Of a stretch of DNA of 64,000 bases, positions 1-12,460 are shown piece after piece. The translations under genes and the position numbers were made by a program. Source of the DNA: Lamellibrachia satsuma. Taxonomy: Eukaryota; Annelida; Polychaeta; Sabellida; Siboglinidae. The DNA lies in the NCBI GenBank assembly GCA_033239005.1, contig BSQZ01000006.1, positions 4,673,501-4,737,500 of the forward strand. The letters run 5' to 3'. The notes below the pieces were generated by a model. It was not told the origin of the DNA. It saw only the letters and a list, made by a program, of their open reading frames with translations, and searched no databases. Every line of letters begins with the position of its first letter. The first letter of the stretch is position 1.

Positions 1-324
1 CAAAGCATTTTCTTCTGTGCAATACATAACAGCTATCGCAATACGCCTTTGATGTACCGATTTCATATAAACTGGCTGGTTCACGGACTGTCCACTAGGT
101 GCAGATAGCTAAGTTTAACATAACTTTGTACTTCAGTCAAAAAGTTTATACTCAAAAGAAATAAACTGATTTATATGAATTTAGCACAAATAATTGTTTA
201 CAAGCATTGAGAGCAACACAGTTTTGTATGTTTTTTAATACAAAAGCACAAAGTGTGCACACTTGTGTAGCTGTATTGACACCAGATAGCCTGACAGTCA
301 AATATTTTATGACATTGTGTATGT

Positions 325-615
325 CTGAGCTATTCCCTTTCTGAATGCAGTGAAGCCACACAAAGTTGTCTTCCAGAGGAAGTATCTTTTCAAGTCAGAA
401 GCCCTGAGTTAAAGTCCATTTTGAGCTTGTGCTAGTTATTATCAATTCAGTATGTTGACTCAAGTGAGACAGTCTGGGCTACAATTGTTTAATACTGTAT
501 CAGTTTGCAGTCTGGTTAGAGACCCTTAGAGTACACAGAGCCCTGGACAGGTGCTAATCCACCCTCTCAGTAAACAATAATTAGCACTGCTACAGCCATA
601 GACACACAGCATGCT
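325..615. repeat. Interspersed repeat family R, uninterrupted copy
   Basis: This stretch aligns by eye with the two halves of a repeat at about 4956-5241 and 6109-6275. Shared landmarks in order are a block reading tgcagtgaagccacacaaag, then gactcaagtgagacagtctg, then caggtgctaatccaccctct. No ORF or tRNA-like head is visible, so the class is unknown. Its value is that it preserves the empty site of the DNA element inserted in the second copy. Confidence 0.6.
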
Positions 616-2263
616 TTCCTCTCCAAGACAGATTATGCAACTACAGGAGGTGAGGCCTTGTGGACATTGTCTAATGTCTTTATATAAGCAAAAATCATGT
701 ACCCTCTGTTAAGACAAGTACCTAGATCGATTTGAATAGAACACATTTGAAAGAGTTTAGAAATACATCAACATCTATATAAAATTTATTAATGTCTATA
801 TACCACATTTAAAATATATACTTATATAATAAAACTATGTTTTAAACGGCTGTCTTTTTATTTAGTACAATTCAAAGTCACAATTCTTCAACAATTTACA
901 ATCATTACCGTTATATTTGTTTATTAATTGTGTACAAAATATTGAAATTCAGCAAAAGTGCAAAACTATATAATTAACAAATGCTGAATATATTTGGTTC
1001 CGCATAATGTAATTGCAATTGTAATTGAACTTGAAACAGTGTAATTGTAAATGAATTGAAACATTATGAGTGTAACTGTAATTGAAATAAAAAATTTAAT
1101 GTAATTGTAATTGATATAATTATGTGTAATTGGACCCAACCCTGGTTGGGTAGACTATTTGGCTAACAAGGGATGTCGTATGTCACTTCCGGTAATATTG
1201 TAACGTGATCGTTTTCGTCTTTATATCTTTACTGTGCGCACAGTCGTTAACATACCTCTTTTCATAAGAAATCCATATATGTTTTCAATGACAAGTTGGT
1301 ATAGGGAAAGTTTATTCATTGGGACATTTGTGTATGGTCATAGTATTCGGATTACGCATCGCAACGCCCAGATATGGATGTTGAAAGGTGAGTGGAGTCA
1401 TTCCTAGTTGCATACCCTGTTATATATATATATATAGATATTAGTTACTGGGGCTCAAGCTGATTCAGTTGGCCGTGGATGGGAAAATGGTTGTTATTTT
1501 ATGGGTGGTCAAATAATGAGACAGGAGAGGAACACACACTTAATAATGTGTTCATCATATTAAAAACTGCAAAATCACCTAAGTACGTAAAACAGAGCTG
1601 TCAAATGCAGAAAGAGCAGACGACATACTACCCTGTGGTATCATGCCTGCCCAGCGGCAGCACCCATTGGCATTCCATAGTGATGATTTGCCATTGCCAC
1701 GATTGGCCATGGCATTGGCATTGCCGATGCTGGACGATAATTTAGGCAAACACAACATTATAGTATATACGTACGTGTCTCTTCTTGTGTCGCATCCTTT
1801 TATCTCAACCAGCACTTTCGCCTAGTGACCGGTGCCAAAATAACGCAATAGAATAAACTGAGATGTTTTTCCTAGATTGTAAATCGCAGATAAACACTTT
1901 TAACACATCCCACGTGTTCGGTTTCGCCCTCTGTGCGAATGGTAACAAACTAAAAGGAACATCTTTGTACGACAGGGTGCAGCACTTGTTAGTATACAGA
2001 ACCCGCGAGATGGCACCATTTTACAGACTAGTAAGAAGATGTCCCTACCCTGAACGACCTCCACCACTGCCACCGAGACTAGCGATGTGGGAGAACCATA
2101 GACATAAATAGGACACCCGTTAGTAAAACAAGACCGCTGAGCTCTTAACAGTTGACACATGATAACGTGATGCAGACATGGACCAGTGACATGCTGCTGC
2201 ACGGCAAGAACCCACTGGAGGCCGAGTGTTTATACAGTACAGCACCCAGTCTTCATCATATAT

Positions 2264-2265
<2 letters not shown>
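616..2265. other. No gene recognised; AT-rich intergenic DNA
   Basis: Only short chance ORFs are present. At about 1005-1130 there is a loose tandem of the motif GTAATTG with variants, a degenerate low-complexity repeat. A short TA run lies at 1421-1435. The rest shows no splice-bounded coding block or RNA gene I can support. Confidence 0.6.

Positions 2266-2351
<86 letters not shown>
2266..2351. repeat. (TA)n microsatellite
   Basis: About 86 bp of nearly pure TA dinucleotide. It produces meaningless Ile-Tyr ORFs in several frames. Confidence 0.97.
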
Positions 2352-2358
<7 letters not shown>

Positions 2359-4500
2359 GTACTAATAAGAGATTACTATATAGCTATAATATACCTAATA
2401 CTTTATTACATGCACAATCTACCCATGCACCTTGTATATCAAATATCATAACATATTAACTATAACAGTAGCACCACTAAACATGATCGAAACTGAACTT
2501 TCTGAAGTGCTCCATACATGTATTAGCTAATGACTGTAAGTGGTAAAAATCTCATTAAGCCCTGTTGGACATTCTTCTCTAAGGTCCCAAAAATATTGTT
2601 TTCCCATCTTCCAACACATTCCCCAGCTGCTCCATCACAGCCATTTCCACCTGCAGATCAAGATCTTTCTTGAATGTTAAGCTGTCAATTGTTTTAGTAG
2701 GCAACCTTTCACATGGTTTGTCAAACAAATGCATAGAATACAATGACTGTTGCAATGTGTACAGAATGAGTTACATGATAGTGGTTCATACAATGATGAA
2801 AAGGCAAACGACAACCAAAAAGGGGAGAACCTCATTAAATGCAGATGACTTAATAAAGAAAAAAATCTTATTAATGAGCTGACATCTAGTAGAGTTTTAA
2901 AAAAGGGTTACACATATGCATACATGCACACACACATGATTTATAAAACTGAATCCTACCCCTATAACATTTTATGTTGCACCCGATCAATGTGACTACT
3001 GGGAAACACTTAATGTTCACTACCCCCATGAAAAACTATATATTATCTGTAATATATTGATATTTCAAAACATTTTCTAAACTGTTACATTCATTCACAT
3101 ATACACTAACACAGCACAAATATATGCGATATAAATTACCTGAAAATAATGAGATGTTAGATCCTCTCTTCTGTCGATTCGTACTGCTGTAAGCCACACG
3201 GGAAATGACCATATTCATTGTCCCACAATTTTCTCCAGCAAGCCTCCAAAATTTTTGTCTTGGAGAGTTTAACACTAATGCACGATGTTCACTCCAGTAT
3301 GAACATCCCAACTGCCCACACTTATAACACAACTGCTGGGACCACCTTCACCCGAATTATTAATCAGTCTGGTGGCAATGCCCTATTAAGAACAAATGAC
3401 AATGACAAATCTTCAAGTTAATTGGTTAATTGGTTATTGGCTAGTAGCCCGATAAGTTTATACTTCTCTGGTAGCCACCTCATCTTCATTGCTTTTGTTT
3501 GCCTTATATTGTACACGATGATGGTGAGGAGGAAATAAATTAACTTACTTACTCACTTACTTATGTACATATGTTAGACAACTATTTGTAACATGCTATG
3601 TTCACACTATAAACAGTACTACCCTATGTGTCATGCAGTGGATGCAACTGTTTCTGCCATGCAATGAAATGCCGGTCAGTGGTCCATGCCCGCTTCACTG
3701 CAGTGAGCTGGTTTATCGCTCTTGTGTATAGGGGGATGATTAATGATGTAACTCTATGGGGAGAAGTCACTAATAGTCCTAGAATGGAATTGGAGAAGCT
3801 CGAGCATGGTGACGGGCTCAGGAGTCCTGAATGCCACTGAAGCTGTCAAACCTGTACTATAGTATAGCATAGAAGACCAAGATTAGAAGAGCCTAGGCTA
3901 GTAGAGGAGACATGAAACTTCCCACGCATGCCCACAAACAATAGTTGAGACCAGCTAAAAGGATAATAGCCTGGTCATAGAAGAGCTGTTCAGTATGTGA
4001 GGGCGTGTGTGTGGGTGTGTGTGTGTGCGTGTGTATGTGTATGTGCATTGGGGGAGGAGGTGTTTGGAAAGGTGAGCATTTATTGTTGCAGCTGCATGGA
4101 CTAAAACTATTCTGTGTGTCATACTGTGTTACTAATCTTGGGTAGCTCTCTGCTGTAAACTGTTCAGCCAATTTGGTTAAAAACCTAATTTTTTGCCATT
4201 TTGTTTACATTTTATTTTATGAGTACATTAGGAATACATCTGAGTACTTTTTCAATGATATATTCTGAAAATTATTGAATTTCTTATTTTATCAAATCAT
4301 TAACAACTCCAAAAATATGGTAGCAAATTATATAACCTGCAAATGAATCAAATTAACAAAACATTTTTATGCTCTTGCATGCATCTCAGTTGAGTTATAT
4401 ATGTTTTCTAATATAGGATAATTAAAAACACTTATTTTGTCAATTCTATTGCAATAACCATGATATTAATTGCAATGTAATAGCCCCTGATTTGTAATAA
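2352..4500. other. No gene recognised; intergenic or intronic DNA
   Basis: Short ORFs here have no recognisable family. A TG-rich microsatellite lies at about 3996-4045. The run taacttacttactcacttac near 3540-3562 resembles the simple tail of a degraded retroelement, but no coding remnant is attached. Confidence 0.5.
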
Positions 4501-4955
4501 ATGTTGTTACATTTAGTAGATTTAACAAAATTGCCATCCCAAACAACAAGTTCCAGATGGCAAGTGGACAAGGAAGCCATTGGCTTATCAAGAGTCCAAC
4601 AATTTTCTCATCTATATGTAGCCCGCCCTTATCAGATATCTGTCAATTCTATTTTTAAACATATTCACACTACTAGCATTAACACAATCATTTGGCAGTT
4701 TGTTCCATTCATTTATCACCCTCTGTGAGAAAGAGTACTTTCTCGTGTGTGTCCAACCTACACTGCTCCTTAACTAATGCTGCTTTGTGTCCTCTGGTTC
4801 TACTGCCTTCTTAAGTTTGAAGAACATATTCCTATCAACTTCCTCATAACCGTTCACTATTTTAAACACTTCTATTTGGTCTCCTCTTAGTCTCCTGGTT
4901 TCTAGTGTTGTCAAACCACATTGCAATAAGCGGCTTTCGTAACTAAGGTCTCACT
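4501..4955 (-). mobile_element. CR1-like LINE, 3' end fragment
   Basis: The reverse complement matches, block for block, the C-terminal coding end and 3' tail of the LINE at 54.1-57.4 kb. It covers the RDLSYES, GLTTL, RGDQIEVFKIVNGYE and KYSFSQRVINEWNKLPND segments, then the shared 3' sequence around gataagccaatggcttcctt. The reading frame is broken and the element is truncated upstream, as is usual for dead LINE copies. Confidence 0.85.
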
Positions 4956-6275
4956 TTTCTGCACATTGAATGCACTGAAGCCACAAAGGCTTCACTTCAA
5001 GAGGCAGCATCTTTTTATTCTTTTCCCAGTCAGAAATCCCTAGTTCATATCCCTAGTTGTACTAGTTACCAGTCCAGGCCATAATCCTTGTATTTGTTTA
5101 ATTAAGCCGGGAAGTTCAGTAAGCCCCAAATGAAAGGGTCATTCATCAGTTAGCCATAAAATGCCTTTGTTGCTCTCACAAGTGACAGTGCTAATTACTG
5201 CTAGCTGAGTCATATTCTGAAGAACTTTGGTGACTCAAGTCTTCCCGTTGCGACTACTTCCCGTTACAGCTACTTCCCGTTATGGCTACTTTTTGGAGGA
5301 GCAATCTGACTAGTCCCAATCTAGTCCCGTTACGGCAACTTTTGAGGAGGGGGAGCATTAATTTATTTTTGTGTGGTTATTTGTATGTGGTTAAAAGCAT
5401 AAATGGTTTTACCAAGATTCACGTAACTGGCATATGTAACTGGCAGTATTGTCATGGCTTCTTTAGGGTAGTAGTTAAAAGCATAAATGATTTTACAAAG
5501 ATTGAGAACATGATGGGGTGGAACTTGAAGTTCGCCAAACTTGTGGGGAAACATCACCCCAACATCTTTGAGTTTGTGGAGGTGACGAGGAAGGCGTAGG
5601 CAGCAACAGAGCTGATTTTGCACAACAATATTGGACTGTGAACCAGCGTCTGGCTTAACTCAAACATTATTAGTACATGTGATGGGGAAAGATCTGTACT
5701 GAGTTTTCTGCTTGCAGCTGGACGCTTACTTAAATTAGAGTGACGTTCACTTGTGATTGATGACAGTTACTTGCTGATGTTAGAATGACATTCACTTGTG
5801 ATACATGACTTTCATGAATCCTGTTCAGTGCATAATGTTGGGCATAATAACTTGTATAGAGTATCTTATACTGAGTACTCTGTACAATTAATGTATTTGT
5901 GTCTTATATATAAAACTGTAATGCATACACATAATGTTTTTTTATGTTGTATACCATCTGAAATAATTGATTCTCCCTTGGTTCAAGAGTAGACTCAAGG
6001 AAGTAGCTATAATGGGACTAGTTTAAATGCCTAATTAGTTGCTCCCACAAAAGTAGCCATAACGGGGAAAAATAACCATAAGGGGAAGTAGCCATAACGG
6101 GCCAAACCCAAGTCAGACAGCCAGCACAGGTATTGTCTGGTGCCAATTTGTAGTGTGGTTAAAGTACAAAGGGGATATTGAGCCTTGGACATTAGCAGGT
6201 GCTAATCCATCCTATTAGCAAACATTAGTTGTGGACTTGTGGTCACTGCCAGCCACAACATGCCTAACAGTCTTT
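4956..6275. repeat. Interspersed repeat family R, copy split by an insertion
   Basis: The segments 4956-5241 and 6109-6275 together align with the uninterrupted copy at 325-615. The gap between them is the element at 5242-6108. The family is unclassified. Confidence 0.55.
5242..6108. mobile_element. Non-autonomous DNA element with repeated CCGTTAYGGCTAC ends
   Basis: Both ends carry clustered short subrepeats in opposite orientation: cccgttatggctacttt and relatives on the left, aagtagccataacggg on the right. Flanks are CTCAAGTC (left) and CCCAAGTC (right), an 8-bp target duplication with one mismatch, and the paralogous repeat at 325-615 lacks the insert. An 8-bp duplication would suit a hAT-like mechanism, which is inference. 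A relative lies at 52616-53268. No transposase ORF is visible. Confidence 0.7.
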
Positions 6276-8523
6276 GGTCTTTGGTTTTCTTACTCCAAAC
6301 GGCGCTTTCTGGGGCTAACATAGGAGTGTGGTAACATAGGAGTGTTCATTGATTCATATATCATATATATTTAGTGGTTATATTTCTGTTCTTTTGTTAT
6401 GTTGTTCTATAAAATGTATTTTGAAAAGTATTTTCAATTTAAATACATTTTAACCCATATTTGAATGCATACCCTGAACATTTGAATGCGAATCGCACCT
6501 TTGAATGGAATACAACCCCCGGTTTGGTCCAAAACATAAAGGTTTTTTTTTACAGTTTTCCTCATAAAATTTTTTTATCAAATGCAGTTGCATAGTCAAC
6601 TCTTCCTGAATTATATAAATTAATTCACAATGTTTATTTTTAAAATGCGATATTACTATACAGACTTACTATAATATCATATGTAATGCAAATGTAATCG
6701 TACTTGGCTTTGAGCAATGTACTCATACTCGTACTCGGCCATCATCAATGTACTCATGAAAATGTACTCGACCCCAGGTCTGCCAGTGGGAACATCAGCA
6801 TGTCTTCGGCATGATCTACAACTGAGCCTCGTTTGCTCTCTCTGGCATGTCAAGAGTCATTAGACTTTGACAGCCTAAACAATGTTGGTTAGTGCAACAA
6901 GGTAATGAACATAACAAGTTACATGCTTCCTGATATGCTCTCATTGTTATCTCAGTTTTTTTTCAGTGGGATAGTAGTTTTGTATGTTAGTATGCTGAAT
7001 CAAACTCCTAAGAATGTAGAATATTATACTACATAACATAGTAGCTGTCACACCATCATAAATTAATTAACATGGACAGTACACGTTCTCGCATTTTTAA
7101 TTGCACATGTCCAAATTTGCTTGTTTCATAATTGTATACCTTTTACAGATATACATTGGGCTTTTACATTCATTCTTGCAAATACCTGTCTTAAGTTTTT
7201 AATTTGTCGTGTTTCACATGTTGTGTCATAAACTGTTGAATAATAACAGCAGATTATTTGGTAACAACTTTTTGTTTGCTTCACACATTATAATGGCAGT
7301 TTTTAGCTTTACAAAATCAGACAGCTTTAATATATGCAATTCACTAGAAAATCCATTTGTACAATGACAATAGTGTACAATGCTGACAATCCTTGCTAAT
7401 TGTTTTTGTGACAAATAAATGCAGCTAATATTTGTGTTGTAGGTATTTCCCACACTTCATAACAACACGAAACAACAAGGCAGGTACTGTGAATAGTATA
7501 TTTTTAAACGAGCATTTTTGTCTAGTAAATATTTTGTGCTATATATAGTATGCTTAATTGCAATACTTTTCAACAGCTCCAAAGTTATCTTCCTATTAAA
7601 ACACCTAAAAATTTACTTACATATACCATTTCAATATGATTGATTTTTTTTAGTACTGGCTTTTTTATAGTTACTAAATAGCATGAAATTAATTTCCAAC
7701 ACATTAAATGATAATTTATTAACTACCGGTACAAACCACATACCCAATTAACCCAGTTGTTTGCCTATGTCTTTGCTGAGTTCAACTTGCTCATTTCCTG
7801 AGTGAAAAAAATATTAGTGTCATCAGCAAAAAAATGCAATTTCACAGTGATGAACTACATGTATGTAAAGCACCTTGATTGATTGGGCCCTGTATATCTA
7901 CTTTATTATTATCATATGTAAGTATCACTTCTATCCAGCTGCACTGTTCACTACTTGTATACTATGCACTGGCCCTAGAATGGGGCTCTCTCTCAAACGT
8001 CAGCGAACATGAACGCAGAGTCATTGTGGTTACACGCTGCATATCAAGCAACAGAGAGTTGTCCTGGATGGGGTATAAACATGTAGTCTTATTTACCATT
8101 ATTAAAAAAAATTATTAAGACCTTGAACAATGTTAATGCATGTTCTGCGGTGGTTTACAAAAAATACTACAGTTTTTTAAGTGTTAATATTAGTGTACAA
8201 TTTATTTCTCTAATATGTATGTACATGAACTTTGTATTTGTTGCCAGTGAACTACAAAATGTTAAATTTCTGTATTTCCCTGTATTATTGAATAGTTTGC
8301 AGTACTTAATAGGGGTCTATGTTTAACATAAATGTAATTTTGTTTATTCAATGCCACGTATGGCCATTCAGAAGAATGTGCATAATGTACTTTCCATTCA
8401 AATGATGATATTGTTAATTCCATGCCTTCAAATTCACTGCATAATTTTTTTTACCATAGCAACTGCAAAGTTTTAGTGAAACATGGGTGACTGACTCTTA
8501 GTTTCCTCCCTGTTTGTTCCCAG
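6276..8523. other. No gene recognised; AT-rich DNA upstream of the kinesin exons
   Basis: I looked for exons of the N-terminal kinesin motor, such as the P-loop block GQTGAGKT, and found none here. Only chance ORFs and low-complexity AT sequence are present. Confidence 0.55.
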
Positions 8524-8737
8524 ATGCCATATCTGCCATACGGAAGGAACGGGACACAACAGAGACTTTGAGACTCTGACTGCTAAGTTCCACTTCATTG
8601 ACCTCGCTGGCTCAGAGCAACTGAAGTGCACTGGTGCAATGGGCAACTGGACCAAGGAGGGCACCTGGACCAAGGAGGGCACCTGCACCAAGGAGGGCAC
8701 CTGCACCAAGGAGGGCATCTCTATCAACTTTGGATTG
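8524..8737 (+). pseudogene. KIF21-like exon 1 of 4 (switch II region of motor)
   Basis: The exon follows a tttgttcccag acceptor, begins in phase 1, and reads [20 protein letters not shown] then [13 protein letters not shown]. The conserved LAGSER arginine is Gln here, and the following KRTGAT run has become KCTGAM. It ends ISINFGL before a weak GTCTAT donor. The usual segment between TGATG and KEGISIN is replaced by a repeated W/C-T-K-E-G unit. Confidence 0.85.
8645..8716 (+). repeat. 18-bp tandem repeat, 4 units, inside kinesin exon
   Basis: Four copies of an 18-bp unit around ccaaggagggcacctg give an in-frame T-[WC]-T-K-E-G repeat. Related kinesins have this segment once, so there are three extra copies directly after switch II. 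Each unit is a multiple of three, so the frame is kept. Confidence 0.9.
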
Positions 8738-9082
8738 GTCTATTGATATAACACGCTAATTTTGGACTCGCTTGATTCGGAATCGGAAATGTTTATTTCT
8801 CCCAAAAAAGATATAGATAACCATCTTTTGACAAAAATTATGACACAACTATAATTCTTATGTCTTATGTAAAACAAGCATGACATTAACTCATTCGGTG
8901 TAATTGAAAACGTGTTATTGTTGGCATTTACACATTCACCAACTTCTAACTGTTGTTAAGCTTATTTCAATGGATCAGGGAGACTGCTACTAAACTAAAC
9001 TTGATCGCTACTGTGGCAGCCACTTTGATGTTATATAAATGTTAAGATATAAAGAGTAGAACTATATCTTAAATGGCCCAGT

Positions 9083-9274
9083 ATCCAGTCTATGGGACCA
9101 CAGCAAACGCTTTACACTTCACCCCCTGGCAGACCTGTTCATTCCATCATCAACTTGACTGAACTGAGGCAATGTGGAGTGAAAGAAATTGTCTAAGCTT
9201 TGAAACAGCAGCGAGAGGTTGCAAACCCCTGTCCACTCAACTGATATTTTGGCATTCCAACCACTGTGCTCCTC
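9083..9274 (-). mobile_element. tRNA-derived SINE, degraded copy
   Basis: The reverse complement has a tRNA-like head with an A-box-like gtggttggaatgcc and then the family body ctgctgtttcaaagctt. It ends in the family tail caggtctgccagggggtgaa. The same body and tail occur at 13606, 42647 (reverse) and 45600. The B box is decayed. Confidence 0.65.
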
Positions 9275-9524
9275 AATTTAAAAAGAAATAAAAATTTTTA
9301 TTTCAGTACACCTGTGCCAGCCAGAGAGTATGTTTAATACTTGAACAGTTTCTACATAGTAAAATTAAACTAGCAGTAACATATGAAATAGTGTACTTTC
9401 TTTTGGTTTAGTATTAAACATTTATTTGTGACATATTTAAATATGTTATCTTTTACTTTCATTTTGATCTGTTCTTAGCAATTCTTGTGGTTTTAAGCTT
9501 CCCTCTGTCTCCCTCTCTCTACAG

Positions 9525-9640
9525 TTAGCAATGGGCAATGTGATCTCAGCCCTGGGGGACAAGGCCTAGAAGGGATGCCACGTTTCCTACATAGACTCCA
9601 AGCTCACCCGTCTCTTAGAGGACTTGCTCAGAGGAAACAG
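9525..9640 (+). pseudogene. KIF21-like exon 2 of 4, with in-frame TAG
   Basis: A ctctctacag acceptor and GTGAGT donor bound a 116-bp exon joining exon 1 in phase 0. It reads LAMGNVISALGDKA, then TAG at 9567-9569, then KGCHVSYIDSKLTRLLEDLL. The position after GDK is normally Ser or Ala followed by Lys, so the stop is a point change in a well-aligned region. Confidence 0.88.
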
Positions 9641-10861
9641 GTGAGTCCCACAGTGGAGAACACCTGGGAGCTAGCACTGGCATGGGAAGAAGAGTATGTG
9701 CTCAGTCCCACACAGTTTTTTCACTCATCCTCAGCAGAATTCAATTCATTAAGTATACATAATAATAATATACAAAAACTTCACTTTTGCTGAAATCTTC
9801 TGAAACCCAAGCTCAGATGCTCATCAAAACAAAAGAGCTAGGCAATCTTCAAATTCATATAATATGTTAAAGTGGTCAACTTATAGATGAATATATGAGG
9901 AGCTAAGTATGGTTGAAAGGACAAGTCTTCAGATGTTTCCTACTGACCTAACACTAACACAGTGAATTCCAAAGAGTTGATGCAGCAACCGAGAAATCCC
10001 TGGTTATACTCTTTGTTTAAATTCAAAACAAACAAAAAGTAGTTCAGAACTTGATGATCGAAGCTGTCTGGGCTTTCTTGCAACAGTGAGCAATAAATGT
10101 AAATATAGATTGTGATTTGTTTAGGAGCAGGGGAAGCTGATTGATCAATGTTCATGAGATGCAACCATGTACAATCTCATGACCGAAACATCAATTTATT
10201 AATTGGCATTGAAATTTTAACAATTTATATTTAGCACCACTTGAAAGTCTTAGTTCAATTGTTCATTCATTGCATGTTAGGAATATTCATTGTATATCAT
10301 GAATATTCATTAGTTTGCTTGTGGTGCCTGTAAACCAGCCACCACCAAATTCATGGTTTTATGTGGTTCCCATTAATTCCAATAGGGTAATCTCGTGGGC
10401 TGGTCAGGAATTAACATTAAATGGTTATTTAGGATCTCATGTTATAAACATATGGGCGGGCCTTAGTAGTGCATTTACTTACCTAGTTGGTGCATTTGGC
10501 CACTTCTTAGTTGAAATAGGGCTTTGTCTTACAGTGTACATGGTTACCTTGCAATCTATTGTATAATTTGCTCTTTTGTGTATTGTAAATATTGAATCGG
10601 ATGCAATCAAGCCAGTTTCTGAGTACTTCTGTTGTAGCAGTTGCATGGAAGCTAATGATTGGCTAAAGTTTAGCCAGTCAGGATCCAATGATGAACAAGC
10701 TTCCATCATGCTAAAAATTCCAATAATAAAACAATTATATATCGGGGTTGGTCAATGTGGGTGGGTCAGTGGTCCATTTGGATTATCACGAACAAATTGG
10801 AAAAGCAAATTTTAAAGCTTTTCCTGATTTAAATTTTGCAATAATCAGCTTTCCATTCTCC

Positions 10862-10938
10862 GCAATTTTAACTCCTTGTCATAGTTTTATCAAATGTATA
10901 TCCATGTCTTTGGACCAATAAAGGTATTATTATTATTG
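10862..10938 (+). mobile_element. LINE 3'-UTR fragment ending in (ATT)n
   Basis: The sequence from ttttaactccttgtcatagt to ccaataaaggtattattatt is the reverse complement of 13837-13912, the 3' end of the minus-strand LINE there. It ends in the ATT tail typical of many invertebrate LINEs. No coding part remains. Confidence 0.7.
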
Positions 10939-11112
10939 GTAATGCTTGTACAGTGCCTGCAGTTTGTGTTGTTTTTATGGATATTGGCATGGGTGGACGG
11001 GACAATTCTGTTCAACAGTTTGTTGGATTATTGGATTTGTTTTATACTTACGAAGTCCCATAGTGCAGAAATCTGTGTCCGTGCTGTAGTGACAAACTTG
11101 TGACATTTCCAG

Positions 11113-11305
11113 CCGGACGGTGATGATCGCGTGTGTGTGTCCATCCGACCATGAATTCATGGAAACGCTCAACTTGCTGAAGTACGCGAACCATGCTGCA
11201 AACATCAAGAACAAAGTGTGCATCAACCAGGACAAGATGAGCAGACAGATGGCAGCACCGAGGGTAGAGATCCTCGACCTTCAGCAGGAGCTCATCCTCT
11301 ACAGA
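11113..11305 (+). pseudogene. KIF21-like exon 3 of 4 (motor C-terminus)
   Basis: The exon follows a catttccag acceptor and completes a split Ser codon from exon 2. It is open for 64 codons: [20 protein letters not shown], then [20 protein letters not shown], then [20 protein letters not shown]. In KIF21 proteins this is the last part of the catalytic core and the neck. RARNIKNK has become HAANIKNK. The donor is taken as GTGGTC after LYR (phase 0); GTCAGT three bases on is an alternative. Confidence 0.88.
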
Positions 11306-11352
11306 GTGGTCAGTCTCTTCCTGGTGCATGCATACAGTCGGTGGAGTGTTTG

Positions 11353-11590
11353 AAAATTCCGCATTTGCATTTTTGCAAACCAAGACATTTGCATTTGAAT
11401 CAAAACATTTGCAATTGCGTTTTGGAAACCAAAACATTTGCATTTGTTTTTTCAAAAACATTTGCATTTGAACTTGCATTTCAATCAAAACATTTGATTA
11501 AGATTTGATTAAAAAAAACACTTGCATTTGCATTTGATTAAAAACCATTCGCATTTGATTAATAAACATTTGCATCAACATTTGACATGT
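11353..11590. repeat. Degenerate CATTTG-rich repeat
   Basis: There are at least a dozen irregularly spaced copies of catttgcatttg and variants with intervening AAAAC or ATTAA. It lies directly downstream of kinesin exon 3. It has no fixed period, so it is a decayed simple repeat rather than a true minisatellite. Confidence 0.8.
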
Positions 11591-12342
11591 ATACAAAGCC
11601 CATAAACCCATTGTTGAACCTGCAATTTTTTTCCAATATTGTCTTTGACTCAACTTCATTTTAGAGAAAGTCTTAAATGCTATTATGTAACCTGTGAATC
11701 CAGTTTAACACCGTCACATACAATTTATGCTTGCTATTGACTCAGGACAGACTCTGTTGAGCAATGCATGAAAGGCTGGAAGCCATGGATATCAGTGCAC
11801 TGACATCAGTCACCAATCCCGATATTGAGTTATTCAAGATGCCAGCATCCCAGCATTCCAGTATTTTTGATCATTATCAGTTCAAAAGAGATGAAAGGTC
11901 AGGGCAAATCAACAACAAATCTTTTGAATCACATCAACGTAAGAATACAATGTTTATTTACCCTGGCTACTTTGGGACCTGGCTACTTTATGACAATCTA
12001 GAAAGACCCCATCACTGAACCGATGTTACCATTTTCTGTATGGCTGTATATGTAGTATGTTGTTTGTGTCCACAAGTTAATGTAATTCAAAGTCTCATAC
12101 ATTAGGTGAGAAGGTCTGAGGGAATCTGAGGAGGTCTGAGGGGGTTTGTGGATAAATGATGTTTGTTTTGTGTAATGTCTTATCAATTTGAGATCACCAC
12201 TTACTTATCTTTTCAGCCCCCTTCATTTATAGTAGAAACTATTTACTCTTAGTAATTAACTTTAATCTAGTCTCTGTTTATATGTTTACAAAAATCTGAT
12301 TCCATTTAAACAAATATCTATTTCATTGTGCAGTTATGATTG

Positions 12343-12460
12343 TGGGACAGGGTGGCTCTGTGGGGGAACATCAGATTGTTGGTAAAGGGGACGGGTTTGA
12401 TTCCACCTTCTGCTGCTTTGAAAGTTGGGCAACTTCATTCAACCCACTCCGTCTCTCGTG
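12343..12460 (+). mobile_element. tRNA-derived SINE head fragment
   Basis: A tRNA-like head starts gggacagggtggctctgtgg, with the B-box-like segment gacgggtttgattcc, then the family body ctgctgctttgaaagttggg. After about 115 bp it passes directly into the 29-bp minisatellite in place of the normal SINE body. Confidence 0.6.

Noticed and set aside
11048..11488. 146-codon minus-strand ORF
   Set aside because: It overlaps KIF21-like exon 3 on the opposite strand and the CATTTG repeat. The plus-strand frame has clear kinesin motifs.
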